NCBI GenBank assembly: GCA_036365515.1
Contig: CM070873.1
Span: forward strand, 221,955,376 to 222,019,375
Source: Torymus aiolomorphi
Taxonomy: Eukaryota > Arthropoda > Insecta > Hymenoptera > Torymidae
Reading direction: 5' to 3'
DNA length: 64,000 nucleotides
How positions within the stretch are numbered: position 1 is the stretch's first letter; every line of letters begins with the position of its first letter. The position numbers and the translations under genes were made by a program. Below the pieces are notes generated by a model that saw only the letters and a list, made by a program, of their open reading frames with translations, was not told where the DNA came from and made no database searches. Of the stretch, positions 30,684 to 40,883 are shown one piece after another.

Positions 30684-31461
30684 TGACGTAAGCTCAGAGT
30701 CGGCGGAGAGCATGAGGGGTTGAGGGAAAAAGGTTGAGGTGGTAAATAAATGGGTAATAACGATATTAATTAAAGTTAAAATAAAATACTTCTTAAAACA
30801 CGGTAGAGCAAAATATAAACCAAAAAAAATCAAGAAAATTTAAATAAACAAAAAAAAAGAAAGAAAGGAAATATAAGTAAAAAAAAAATGATCAGGAGCG
30901 TGGCGATTCGCGGTCGCGTAGTTCTCGCGGCCTCGCGAGACTCTCACCAGGGTGTTCCTGGAGTGTCTTGGTGACACCGAGCGTGGCTCGAGGTGTCACC
31001 CCCTTTTTGCCCTTGCGCGGACGGACGTCCGCACTGGGCGAGGGTCAGGACACTCCATACGCCGATAGCAACGCAGTCGCTGTTGGCGAGGAGGCGAGAG
31101 CCTGGCGAGGACCCGGAGGTCCTTCTCCGGCGGAGCGCGGAGGCCAAGTGCTGCTCCGAAATTCTGGATTCAACAAAATACCTCGGTGCGGTTAGGGGGC
31201 GAGCGATGGCGCTCGCTGATTGGCTGCCGCCGGGCGGCGTAAAAGATGTGCAGATCGGCTGCAGCTTGGGCCGCGCTCGCGGGGCGTTCGGTCCCCACCC
31301 CCGCTTAGAGGGTGCGGCCCGTCGGCCAAGTCGTGACGCGAGCTTCTCCGAAGCTCGCGGGGTGGGCGACGTAGTTTTCGGGGAAAAAGTCGTGCTCGAC
31401 TAATTTCCAACAAAAATTAAGCTAAAAAAAAGAATTAAGTTCGCAACCGTTGCGGACGTCA
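30684..31461 (-). repeat. 5' LTR of the LARD-like element
   Basis: 778 bp partner of 27690-28470. On the minus strand it ends in CTTACGTCA and is followed at once by the primer-binding site. Confidence 0.92.
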
Positions 31462-31839
31462 ATCGTCAAGGGTGAAATATTTATTATTACACATGTTATT
31501 TGATAACAAATAGTGCACATCATTGTTTGTAAAAACTGTAATTGGATCGGCTTGATTAAGAAATGTATCGTTAGAAATATTTATAGTGTCGTTATTTAAA
31601 TCCTGAGCTTTTTTTACTTCACATTTTTCTTCTGATTGACTAAGCAAACTAGAATCTATACTCATGTGTTTCTTTTTGATATGATTAATTAATGAATAAA
31701 CATTGTTAAATTTAGAGAAACAACTTTCAATGTTGCATTGTGTTTCATGGAGCATTAATAATTTATGAGATATTTTAATATGGTCTAGCAGAGAATTTAA
31801 TGATAAAAACGAAAGGTCGCAAAAGAAACATGAAAACAT
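31459..31839 (-). CDS. Element A transposase-like gene, N-terminal zinc-finger segment
   Basis: Starts ATG 31839. Two C2H2-type fingers: CFFCDLSFLSLNSLLDHIKISH and CNIESCFSKFNNVYSLINHIKKKH (each given here as start and end: CFFC...HIKISH; CNIESC...HIKKKH), followed by a low-complexity linker and a block ending NKYFTLDD. Its frame is cut by the LTR element at 31461. Omitting that element and one 4-bp TSD, the frame continues directly into the segment at 27685. N-terminal zinc fingers ahead of a catalytic body fit DNA end recognition. Confidence 0.72.
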   Translation of the reverse strand: MFSCFFCDLSFLSLNSLLDHIKISHKLLMLHETQCNIESCFSKFNNVYSLINHIKKKHMSIDSSLLSQSEEKCEVKKAQDLNNDTINISNDTFLNQADPITVFTNNDVHYLLSNNMCNNKYFTLDD

Positions 31840-32140
31840 TTCGACATATATCTAATTACTTATGCTATTCGTTTGACATTTTTTTATCAGATTACCGTTC
31901 GTAATTTTTGAAATGTATAACCTACTTTAATAAATATCGCTTGTACAATCTTTTTATAATCAAAAACACTAAATTATATCAGTATGCAATAATAAAACTT
32001 TAATAGAATTACTTTAATGACTTTAAATGCGTCTTAAACGATCATAAATAAATTTTCACTTTTCATAAAAAACGTAATCTTATTAAAGGCTAATAGATAA
32101 AGCTATTTACCTAATAGATATTTATTTATCTACCTGTAGC
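31840..32140. other. AT-rich spacer between two element A genes
   Basis: No gene seen. It would hold the promoter of the zinc-finger gene and the 3' end of the next gene. Confidence 0.35.
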
Positions 32141-34460
32141 TTATTTATCACTTGCACGATTTTTTACAAATTGACTCAATGCTGGTTGAATCGACGTTAT
32201 CTCGGGATCAGTTTGTAAATCAAACTTGTAAATGCCCTTTTGGATCAATATCCATATGTGTTGACTTGATGCTGGGTATTCCAGATCAAACACATGAAAG
32301 GCCTTGAAGCATACATCAATACCCTCTAAAATACTTTTAACTATATACATGACATCATCTATGACTACATACACTTCTTCAATATTTTCTATTTGTCCCA
32401 GTACATATATAGGACAATATATAGGACTGAACGTGGATCTTTAGTTCTGCTGCTTTTGATATAACGTTACTTCTTATTTTAGTTATATCACCAGGAACCT
32501 ACAAAATGACGATCATCGCTGTCTTAAATTACAATAAAAAATCTTTTTCTTATTACACGTGTATCCACCTACCTTAGCTATCTGCAGTATGCTGTCTTTG
32601 ACAGTCCAATAGATGGCTTGAAGCAACCTTTATTGGTACTTCTCATCTGTCTTGGCGGATACAAATGAGACAGTAAAAGTAAGCTTGCGGCCACCTTTGA
32701 ATCTATAACGCAATTCAAAAGTTAAATTAGCAATAGCAGAAGCTAGATAACATTATTTAATTTAGATTTTTAATTTAGTAACTTTCCACAACTCATTGAT
32801 GCCGATGTTACGGTTACGGATAATGAATTACCTGTTTCATCTTTAGTATTGAGCTAGATGACAAATTATTTAATGTGCCATAAAATTCATTCCACAACTG
32901 ATCATCCAGTTTCACAGATGAAAGTTTTGTGTGATCAAAGTCTATCTGAATCAATTGGTAACCATTAGGGTGTTTATAGAGTATCCATTCATCAAAGAAA
33001 TTTGTAAGGTTTGAATCTTTTAATTTTCTTATTTGTTTGCTTCGTATTGATACAGTTTTTATCCAATTTTCCAAGACTGTGCTCCAAGGCGCTTGATTTT
33101 TTTGTAGCCAAGCAACAGCCTCTTCAACATCATCATCAGCTTCCAAGGATTCTGAAATTTTATGAGTTATTTATTTATTTTTTTAGTTATTCACAAAGGT
33201 TAAAATGTATATATTTAAATATTAAGTATATTTAAAGGAATTAATATTTCATTAAACAAAAATTTTATTTTTGTAATAGTAATTTAGTTAAAGTAATTTA
33301 GTAAAATAATGTTAATAAAAAGCAATTAAAAATATTATTTTCATAAATATACCTGTTTCTTGTGGACTATTCACGTTTTGATTTTCTTTATTAATCTTCT
33401 TTTGTAATTTCCACTGGAAGCTTTAGACTTATTACAGGTAGAGTTTTTCTTCAACGTCGGTGCTACATACCACGTTTTCACACTTTCTAATGGAAAATCT
33501 TTATTAATATTGATGGCGATTCCCTCAGCTACTTCATTGTTTAGCTTAAAATAAAACTAATATAAAATAAGTATTGTAAGTGTGATATGAATGTAAATAT
33601 CATGTATAAATTAATTTTCCTTTACTCACGTGATTGAACGGCCCTTAAGATCATTAATAATGGCTTCACGAAGTCTATCTCGACAAGATTTTCTGATAAG
33701 CTCGTCACCAGTGGTGAAGGTGATTATAAGATCCTTGCCATTTGGAGTATTCTCTAAGAGTTCAACAATAGGTTTTTGAAACTCTTTGGCAAAAACATTG
33801 TTAATCATTGAAGTAGTTATCTTAACATTCTTAGGCGCAGTTGCACTATCACATTCCTCCACTTGCAAACTCTCTTCATTCAGTTTCTAAATTAAATATA
33901 TATAATGAACAATACTTTAAGAACAAAAAGGAAATTCAACGTAAATATTCATTAGACGATCTTAATTTTTTTTATTTTAATAATATATCTTTTTTTTAAT
34001 CTCAAAAACATGAAAAAGGTTATTTTTTTAAATCATGTAATCTTATCTACAGTAAGCATGCGAAAATAGCATCAAGAAATTTAAAATTACTTTAGGCTTT
34101 GAAACCGAAAACTGTTTATATAAAATCTTACTTTCCTTTTTAGTTGATTTTCCGTGAAATTATTGTTTCAATAATCCACAAATACTACTCTATCGCCTAC
34201 GGACGATATCAGATTCTTGATCATTTCTTCATTGAGTAATTTCAAAGTTTTTGACGTTATTTTATTTTCTAAAAATATTTTTTTTAAAAAACTAGTTTTA
34301 TATATCAACATCTGAAAAAATGTTTATTTTTATATTTTCTTCAACTTATTGATTTATGACTCACCTTTAAATTTGTCAATATGCGATTCCAATTGCAATT
34401 CTCTTAGAATGTTCTCAACAATATCATCCGCTATTTTCTTTATCAAAAATTCTGAAAAAT
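32141..34460 (-). pseudogene. Multi-exon element-associated gene with SAM-like N-terminus
   Basis: A second minus-strand gene upstream of the element A transposase. Probable exons: 34455-34365 (FLIKKIADDIVENIL), 34268-34132 (LKLLNEEMIKNLISSVGDR, like the SAM-like fold of such ORFs), about 33890-33627, about 33540-33370 (FPLESVKTWYVAP), about 33146-32829 (AVAWLQKNQAPWSTVLENWI), 32374-32141 (FHVFDLEYPASSQHIWILIQ). Junctions use GT-AG (GTGAGT, GTAAGA, GTAATT donors). A stop sits in exon 2 (VDY then TGA, near 34167). Such SAM-plus-C-terminal ORFs accompany zinc-finger transposase genes in insects; the function is unknown. Exon borders are approximate. Confidence 0.55.
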
Positions 34461-34988
34461 TCACACTAAAACAACTGGTCTATTGCACGTACGTTAACAA
34501 GTAAAATCACGTTGACCAAACACTACTTTTCAATGGTGTAACTAATAATCCTTCTAGTAAGAAGAAAATACTGAACTAATCACGGGCGCGAATTGTATCG
34601 TCCGTTTCACAACTGTAGTTTGGTAATCGGCGAGCCACACGCCGCGGGCCGTGTCGTAGGCCGTACTGCGCCCCTTCCTCCTGCCCGCGAACTTCGCCCA
34701 TGCAAACAAAAATTCTAAGAATGAGCAGCCGTTACTCTTGGTGTCCATGCGCGCAGGCACGTGTTGCCCGCAAATGCTCGTACGTACTACGGCGATTGTC
34801 TGTTCACTTCTGTTACACTTGTACCCGTTGTTGTCTCTTTTAGCACGAGCCGAGGACACTCTTTTACTTCCTAAAAAATTCGCACTCGAGACCCGGATAG
34901 CACAAGACGTTTTGCTTCCTCCTAGAGGAAGCTTTGTGATAGTAAAAAAAAATTTATGAGATAATGTGTTAGAAATGTTATTTAGCAA
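34461..34988. other. Upstream region of the SAM-like gene
   Basis: Mixed sequence with a GC-rich patch (about 34630-34860). Open frames on both strands look accidental. Ends with a perfect palindrome-like motif GCTTCCTCCTAGAGGAAGC (34913-34931) that also occurs twice at 63490-63590. Confidence 0.4.
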
Positions 34989-34989
34989 A

Positions 34990-35046
34990 TTTGGAATCGA
35001 AATACACTATTTTTAGAAAATGTCCGTATGGATGTGTGTGTGTGTA

Positions 35047-35143
<97 letters not shown>

Positions 35144-36110
35144 CCGTATACGCTGATATCTCATGATCTACTCGACCGATTTTAACGGGAGAGTGATCAT
35201 TTTTTTAGATTTTGCTTCCACAATTGGGGTCAATATTCTATTTTTGTAAAATTTAATTTTTTTTTTTTATAGCCATTTTTTAATTTTCAAAATTTTTATT
35301 TTCGATTTTTTTAATATTTAGAACAAATATTGTTTATATATCATGAATTCTCTGTATGTAGGATAAAATTATCTACAATTAAAAAAAAAAAAGTCGGTAG
35401 CTATATTTCGTCATAAGTTATTGATGAAAACGTAATTTTTTGTAAATAGGTTATATTTCGAAATTAAAAAAAGATATTAACATGAATATTTTTTTGGTTA
35501 TAAAGGATATTAAATACTATAACTATATAACTTACTAAATTTTTATGTTTTTTTATTCATTATTTTTTGAGAAAAAAAATAATTTATAAAAAAAAGTGAT
35601 TTTTTTTGTCGTTCAATAACTATAGTAAAATTGGCTTAATCACTTTGAAATTCTTTGTAGGGGTAGATTGTGTATACCAATCGAGTGAGTTCTTTGGGCA
35701 AAAGGATTGATCGATAAATTTCGGAGATATTTGAGGTTAAAATTTTTTTCAATTTTTTTTTAAATCGTAATTTCTCGAGAACGGCTCTATGTATCTAAAT
35801 GGGGTGCGTGGCATTCGAAAGAGAATTAAATTACCTATATTTTCTAAAAAAATTAATTCTCTAGCTATCACGGTTCTTTTGTTATTAACAAAAACGTAAA
35901 AATTGAAAAATGAAAAAAATGAGTTTTATATGTTCAACTATTACAAGAGTAAAATTGTCTTATTCGCTTCAAAATTTATTGTAGAGGTATATTATTGATA
36001 GTTCTCGGATGAGTTCTTTTGGCAAAATGATTGGTTCATAAATTTCAGAAATATTTGAGGTAAACACAATCAAAGAACAACTTTAGAATATTTTTTTTAT
36101 TTCGAACCAA
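34990..36110 (+). repeat. Interspersed non-coding repeat 'T', copy 1, with (TG)n
   Basis: Order: ~100-bp TG microsatellite (about 35036-35140), CTCGACCGATTTTAACGG, AT-rich blocks, TCTCGAGAACGGCTC, GAATTAAATTACCTATATTT, then the core CTATCACGGTTCTTTTGTTA...TTAACAAAAACGT (35868-35900). The same order of blocks recurs at 58000, and inverted at 40884-42180 and 62840-63400. No protein. Confidence 0.8.
35036..35140 (+). repeat. (TG)n microsatellite, ~100 bp
   Basis: Almost pure TG repeat. It yields artificial Thr-His or Val-Cys open frames on both strands. Confidence 0.97.
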
Positions 36111-36308
36111 TGTACGATGAGAAGCCGTTGACAGTGGACTTGAAGAAGAAAAATTTGATGAAGAATAGAACTTGAAGAAGATTGTTTTCCATTCATATAA
36201 GAATTAAAATCACAAACAAATAAATTGCAAATAGAACCTCAATGAATAGCCATGAAAAAATTACAAGTTAATATTTTCCATAAAATTTTTCCAATTTTTT
36301 TCGTGAAA
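36111..36308. other. AT-rich spacer
   Basis: No gene seen. Confidence 0.35.
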
Positions 36309-36518
36309 TAGTATATTACACACCTATATAGGCAGTAAAAATAAGAAATGTCTCAGATCACATGTAATTGTCGGCCGAGGTTGATAAACATGTGATCTGA
36401 GGCTTTCTTTTTTACTGGCCAAGGTCTGTATACTATTTTTCTGCTCGACGGCGCCGGAAAGCGGCAACTTCGTTTCGCGCAGCGGCTGGGAAGTTGGCGC
36501 TTTCCGGCCGAAGGACAG
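36309..36518. repeat. TAGTATA-type double fold-back element
   Basis: First palindrome: TAGTATATTACACACC...GGTCTGTATACTA (36309-36436), with an inner AGATCACATGT / ACATGTGATCT stem. Second hairpin: GGCGCCGGAAAGCG...CGCTTTCCGGCC (36450-36508). This pair of modules mirrors the TIR of the YR element (TAGTATA palindrome followed by a TTTTTCTxxTC block). Confidence 0.75.
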
Positions 36519-36534
36519 AAAAATTTATTTTTCG

Positions 36535-36612
36535 AATTTTAATTTAATAAAAGGAATCAAAAAATTATTTTGAGGAAGCTACGTGCCAATGAATTGGCAG
36601 CGATTTTTATTT
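36535..36612 (-). repeat. GCCAATTCATTGGC-ended repeat fragment, copy 1
   Basis: Shares CGCTGCCAATTCATTGGC and CTTCCTCAAA with 38700-39110 (inverted) and 58560-58960. The same 22-bp core occurs in the element A transposase segment near 23270. Confidence 0.6.
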
Positions 36613-37600
36613 TGATTAATTTTACATTTGACTTGTTATTGCATTACACTTTTATTTATCTGATATCTTGTCTGTATATATTTCTGACATCAAACACTAT
36701 TAGGCAATTTTATTTTTAGCTCTTAACCAGTAATTTAGTTTATTTTTATTACACAAAACATTTTATTATAACTGGAAACTCGCACTGACATTTCACTTCA
36801 ATTACATTATATTTATGAACAGTGATTAGATGCCACTTTTTATCAATAATACAATAATATATTTGTATCGGGCAGATCACTACGTTATTTGTTATTAGTG
36901 AGTTTGCAACAGTGCCTCAAGAAAAGCACAGGCTGAGCTTGTTCCATAAGTCTTCAAAAAATTTCACCAGCTCTAATCAACTAGATAGATGATCTTCTAT
37001 TAAAATCACAATTTTCTTATTTTATTTCGAAGAACTAATTTTTAAATTAAGTTTTCTTAAAATAATGAACCATCAATTAACTTGGTAATTTATTCTTTGA
37101 CGCATTGACCTGTAATGAACTTCAACAATTTTTAGTGTGTTTGTTTTTTGTTTTTATTTGCATTTTAAGCAAAAAACGGAGTGAAGTCTGAGTCTGAAAG
37201 AATTAACGTAATAATACCCTTTTCAAAATACCTTTTTCACACTTTCTATGCAATACTGTCTTAAACATCTTAGTTGTAGCTAATTCCTAACAGCTTTTGT
37301 GACATTTTGAGAATCTATTGGATGTATACTCATTGGAGAATTAAATCAGGATATTTCTACGTTATTTTCTTGTAGATGACGCTTCTAGATTTCCATTTCT
37401 TCAAGCAGTTGTTTACCATATGCAAAAGTATGTTTTTCTACCGCCAACATATGGACAAACAATATTAGCTCTAAAATCCAAATTAGTGAAAGAAGAGAAA
37501 AATCCGTAAAAGTGATGTTAAAAACTTCTACTTACAGGGGTTACAAAAAATGTTTCAGAAAAACTACATTCACAATCTAAATAAGTTAATTTTCTAAATA
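36613..37600. other. AT-rich unassigned stretch
   Basis: No gene or clear repeat seen. Confidence 0.35.
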
Positions 37601-37632
37601 TCAAGGAGCGCGGGAGCGCTCCGAAGGCAAGT
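37601..37632 (+). repeat. Inverted 31-bp repeat, left copy
   Basis: TCAAGGAGCGCGGGAGCGCT followed by CCGAAGGCAAGT; inverted copy at 42521-42551. Contains the palindrome AGCGCGGGAGCGCT. Confidence 0.75.
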
Positions 37633-37725
37633 AACACTCAATCATGCAGAAGAGGCCTAAGGAATGAGCCCGTGCCCTATATTCTTTGATATGAGTGCGC
37701 GAAAACTTTAATTAATATCTTACCA

Positions 37726-38626
37726 GGGGCCTGATCGAATCAAACGATATCTCGAAAGTCAATAGAAAAGTCGACAATAATATAGAAAAAAAAATGGCGA
37801 CTTGAGTGTTCCCTTGACAGTCATTGTTGTCACGAATTGACGCGTAATGAAGCGCTATAGGCGCGAAATTCAAATTCATAAGAGTTTTGGTGAGTTGTCG
37901 AAACATATGCAATGAGTGGTCTAGGTGTTCGGGGTGGGCGATGATGGAGATCAGGTAGTGTACTCCGTAGGTTTTTGTGTCTAAGTGCCGGAACGCATCG
38001 AATGTGTGCTCTAGATGTTTGGGGTAGTCGATGATGGAGTCTAGATAGTGCGTTCTGTAGGTGTTTGTGTCTAGGTGTCGGAACGCATCGAATGCATGCT
38101 CTAGGTGTTTGGGGTGGTCGATAATGGAGTCTAGGTAGTGCGCTCCGTAGGTTTTAGTGTCTAGGTGCCGGAATGCATCGAATGCGTGCTCTAGGTGTTT
38201 GGGGTAGTCGATGATGGAGTCTAGGTGGTGCGCTCTGTAGTTTTCAACGTCTTCCACTTTTGGAATTCGTTCCGACGCCTAGACGCAAAAAGCTACGGAG
38301 CGCACTACCTAGACTCCATCATCGACTACCCCAAACACCTAGACCACGCATTCGATGCGTTCCGGCACCTAGATACTAAAACCTGCGAAGCGCAATACGT
38401 AGACTTCATCATCGCCCACCCCGAACACCTAGACCACGCATTGCATACGTTTCGACACCTTACCAAAACTCTTATGAATTTGAATTTCGCGCCTCTAGTG
38501 CTTCATTACGCGTCAATTCGTGACAACAATGACTGTCAGGGGAATATTCGAGTCGCCATTTCTTCTCTATATTATTGTCAACTATTCTATTGACTTTCGA
38601 GACATCGTTTGATTCAATCAGGTCCC
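37726..38626. repeat. Large palindrome containing 90-bp tandem repeats open in both arms
   Basis: Arms (about 37726-38258 and 38262-38626) start CCTGATCGAATCAAACGAT and end with its complement. Inside are 90-bp units, four in the left arm and two in the right, each encoding 30 residues such as YGAHYLDSIIDYPKHLEHAF. Read outward from the centre, both arms are open (181 codons on minus from 38257; 122 on plus from 38225) and share a terminal block NLNFAPxxLHYASIRDNNDC. Whether they are translated is unknown. Confidence 0.85.
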
Positions 38627-38699
38627 AGCAACTATTTTAAATCTATTTTCTATTTCCTAAAGGTCATGTGTACAAATGGTAAAATGTGTTTTACTTGTA

Positions 38700-39110
38700 A
38701 ATAAAAAACCGCTGCCAATTCATTGGCCCGTGGCTTCCTCAAACTTAATTTGCTTATTCCTTTAATTAAGTTTTAATAACAAAATTTATAATTTTTGCAA
38801 CAATTTATGACATAATTATAATTAAATTCATTTATGAAGATTAAAAAGTATTAATTTTTAAATAATGTATAAAACATGAATAAAATAATATGTATTATTT
38901 TTTTTTTTAATTATGTGTGAAAAATAAATAAAATAATTGATTGTAATATTATCGTCAAAACCTTTTAAAATTTCTAAATAACCTTTACTTCAAATTACAT
39001 TTTCTTTGTGAAATTTCACACATAGGGTACTTGTCTCTAGTAGTATACCTGTCCGTATTTGTGTGCTCTTTCTGGAATTTCCGATGTAAGAAAAAAGTTC
39101 TAACCTTAAA
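38700..39110 (+). repeat. GCCAATTCATTGGC-ended repeat, copy 2
   Basis: Begins AAACCGCTGCCAATTCATTG, continues AT-rich, and ends near GAATTTCCGATG. An inverted, well-conserved copy lies at 58560-58960. No coding capacity seen. Confidence 0.8.
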
Positions 39111-39239
39111 AATAATAAATGGCTATTACAAAACAAAAGCTGGTACACAACGCGCGCGCATAGCGCATAGTGCATGTCATTTCCATTTTCTAGTATACAT
39201 AAATGCGTTCCCGAATAATTACGATTTTAAAAGAGGGCT

Positions 39240-39445
39240 AAAATAGTTTTAACCTCAAATATCTTCATAAACGAATTCTTTTACCCTAAGAACTGTTCTA
39301 ATAAATAATATACAAACTCTGCATCTCCACCAAATTTCAAAGAAATTAAAATAATTTTAATGTAGTTATATTGTGCGACAACGAAGAAAGTCATTTTCAA
39401 AAATACTAAAATTTTAAATTTCAAACATCTCAAAAAATAACCATA
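39240..39445 (-). repeat. Repeat 'T' fragment left of a fold-back insertion
   Basis: Matches 41015-41205 in the same orientation (AATTCTTTTACCxxAAGAAC, TCTCCACxAAATTTCAA, ATCTCAAAAAATAA). It is cut at 39445 by the fold-back element. Confidence 0.7.
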
Positions 39446-40881
39446 TCGACGGCTCCTATTCATATAATTCCGTTTCAAAATATAATTTCATATGATGCTA
39501 TTTAAAAAGTGGATGTAATATGATTCTATCTCAGAAAAGAATTGCATATAATGCTATTTGAACAGCGATTGTGATATAATGCTAATTGAAAAGTGCGTCT
39601 ATTACAAAATTGAGTTGCATATAATGCTTTCTCAAAATCGCGTTGCATATGATTCTATCTCAGTAGAGCGTTTAATAAAATGCTATTTCGGCTATACATC
39701 CAGTAGCACACTAGTCATTCGAATTTTAAGTACATGAATTGTTCTAGCAATTTATTGTTTGCAAATAATTTTTTGTGTAAATGATTTTTTTTTTGTCCTC
39801 ACGCCGCAAAATGAATTTTTGCATCCCGTACAGAGGCTGCAAAATACTAAATGTAAAGCAATGTAATACATTTTGTTTAGTATTTCGCGACTTCTATATG
39901 GGACGCGAAAATTCGGCCTCAAAGCTCGCACTTGCCGAGAATGATACATTTTGCATCCTTGGTGCATAATGTACTATTTTTCGCACACAAATGAATTTCA
40001 ACGGAGTCAAAAAGAGCAGATGAGAGGTTCAGATAAAACATTAGAGCACATTCCTGAGAGGGATTAGAGGGAAGGAAAGTTATCAGATACAAATTAAATT
40101 TTATTTGAAAATAATATGTTTATTCTGAAAATACTATTATTTATATCACTTCACAACTTTCATCATTCATCATAGGTGTGGTAACCTATGATATCTCAGT
40201 TAGTTTTTTTAAAGCATCCTATTTCTAATTTTACACAAAAAGCATACTATCAGATTTTTTTTTATAAACAAACTGATCTACATTTTATTGAATTTTGTTC
40301 TCAAACTCTCTATTGATTTTCAAATTATACTTATATTCTATTTACAAATTTTTTACTTGAAAAAAAAGTTATAGAAAATTTTAAATAGTATGATTTTAGA
40401 AAATAAAAATTGACTTATCACATTTTCAACTATTTGTACAAATGACAGTAAGTTTCGCTTGGTTCTTAAGTCAGTAACTCAATACTAGGATTTCAAAATT
40501 GAATTTCAAAATTAAAGAAAAATTTCACTTACACAACAAACGATTTACAAACAATAAATTGCTAGAACAGTTCAAACATTTAAAATACGAATGATGGAGA
40601 TAAAGTTCTATATGTACGTATAGCCGAAATTGCATTTTATTAAACGATCTACTGAGATAGAATCATATGCAACGCGATTTTGAGAAAGCATTATATGCAA
40701 CTCAATTTTGAAATAGAATCATATCATACGCACTGTTCAATCATATATTATATCACACTCGCTGTTCAAATAACATTATATGTAATTCTTTTCTGAGATA
40801 GAATCATATTGCATCCACTTTTGAAATAGCATCATATGAAATTATGTTTTGAAACGGAATTATATGAATAGGAACCGTCGA
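39446..40881. mobile_element. Fold-back element, 1.4 kb, TCGACGG ends, ~340-bp arms
   Basis: Begins TCGACGGCTCCTATTCATAT and ends ATAGGAACCGTCGA. Arms 39446-39790 and about 40540-40881 are inverted and built of short subrepeats (GCATATAATGCT, GATTCTATCTCAG). It sits inside repeat 'T'. The paralogous unoccupied site near 41193-41220 gives CATA/TATA as a probable 4-bp duplication. A second element with the same TCGACGG ends lies at 62377-62681. No coding capacity. Confidence 0.85.
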
Positions 40882-40883
40882 TA

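Larger units (their letters stand above)
27690..31461 (-). mobile_element. Non-autonomous LTR retroelement (LARD/TRIM-like), 3.77 kb
   Basis: Two nearly identical LTRs (27690-28470 and 30684-31461; TGACGT...ACGTCA ends) flank 2.2 kb without recognisable gag or pol. A 4-bp TSD ATCG lies at 27686-27689 and 31462-31465. Orientation is minus: a tRNA-Lys-like primer-binding site follows the right LTR and a G-run polypurine tract precedes the left LTR. Ty3/gypsy integrases often make 4-5 bp duplications, so a gypsy helper is likely. It must have moved using proteins in trans. Confidence 0.9.

Noticed and set aside
34554..34988. 144-codon minus-strand ORF as the first exon of the SAM-like gene.
   Set aside because: Different composition, no splice link to the next exon, includes the repeat 'T' end motif.
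35036..35185. Open frames of Thr-His or Val-Cys repeats on both strands.
   Set aside because: They are translations of a (TG)n microsatellite.
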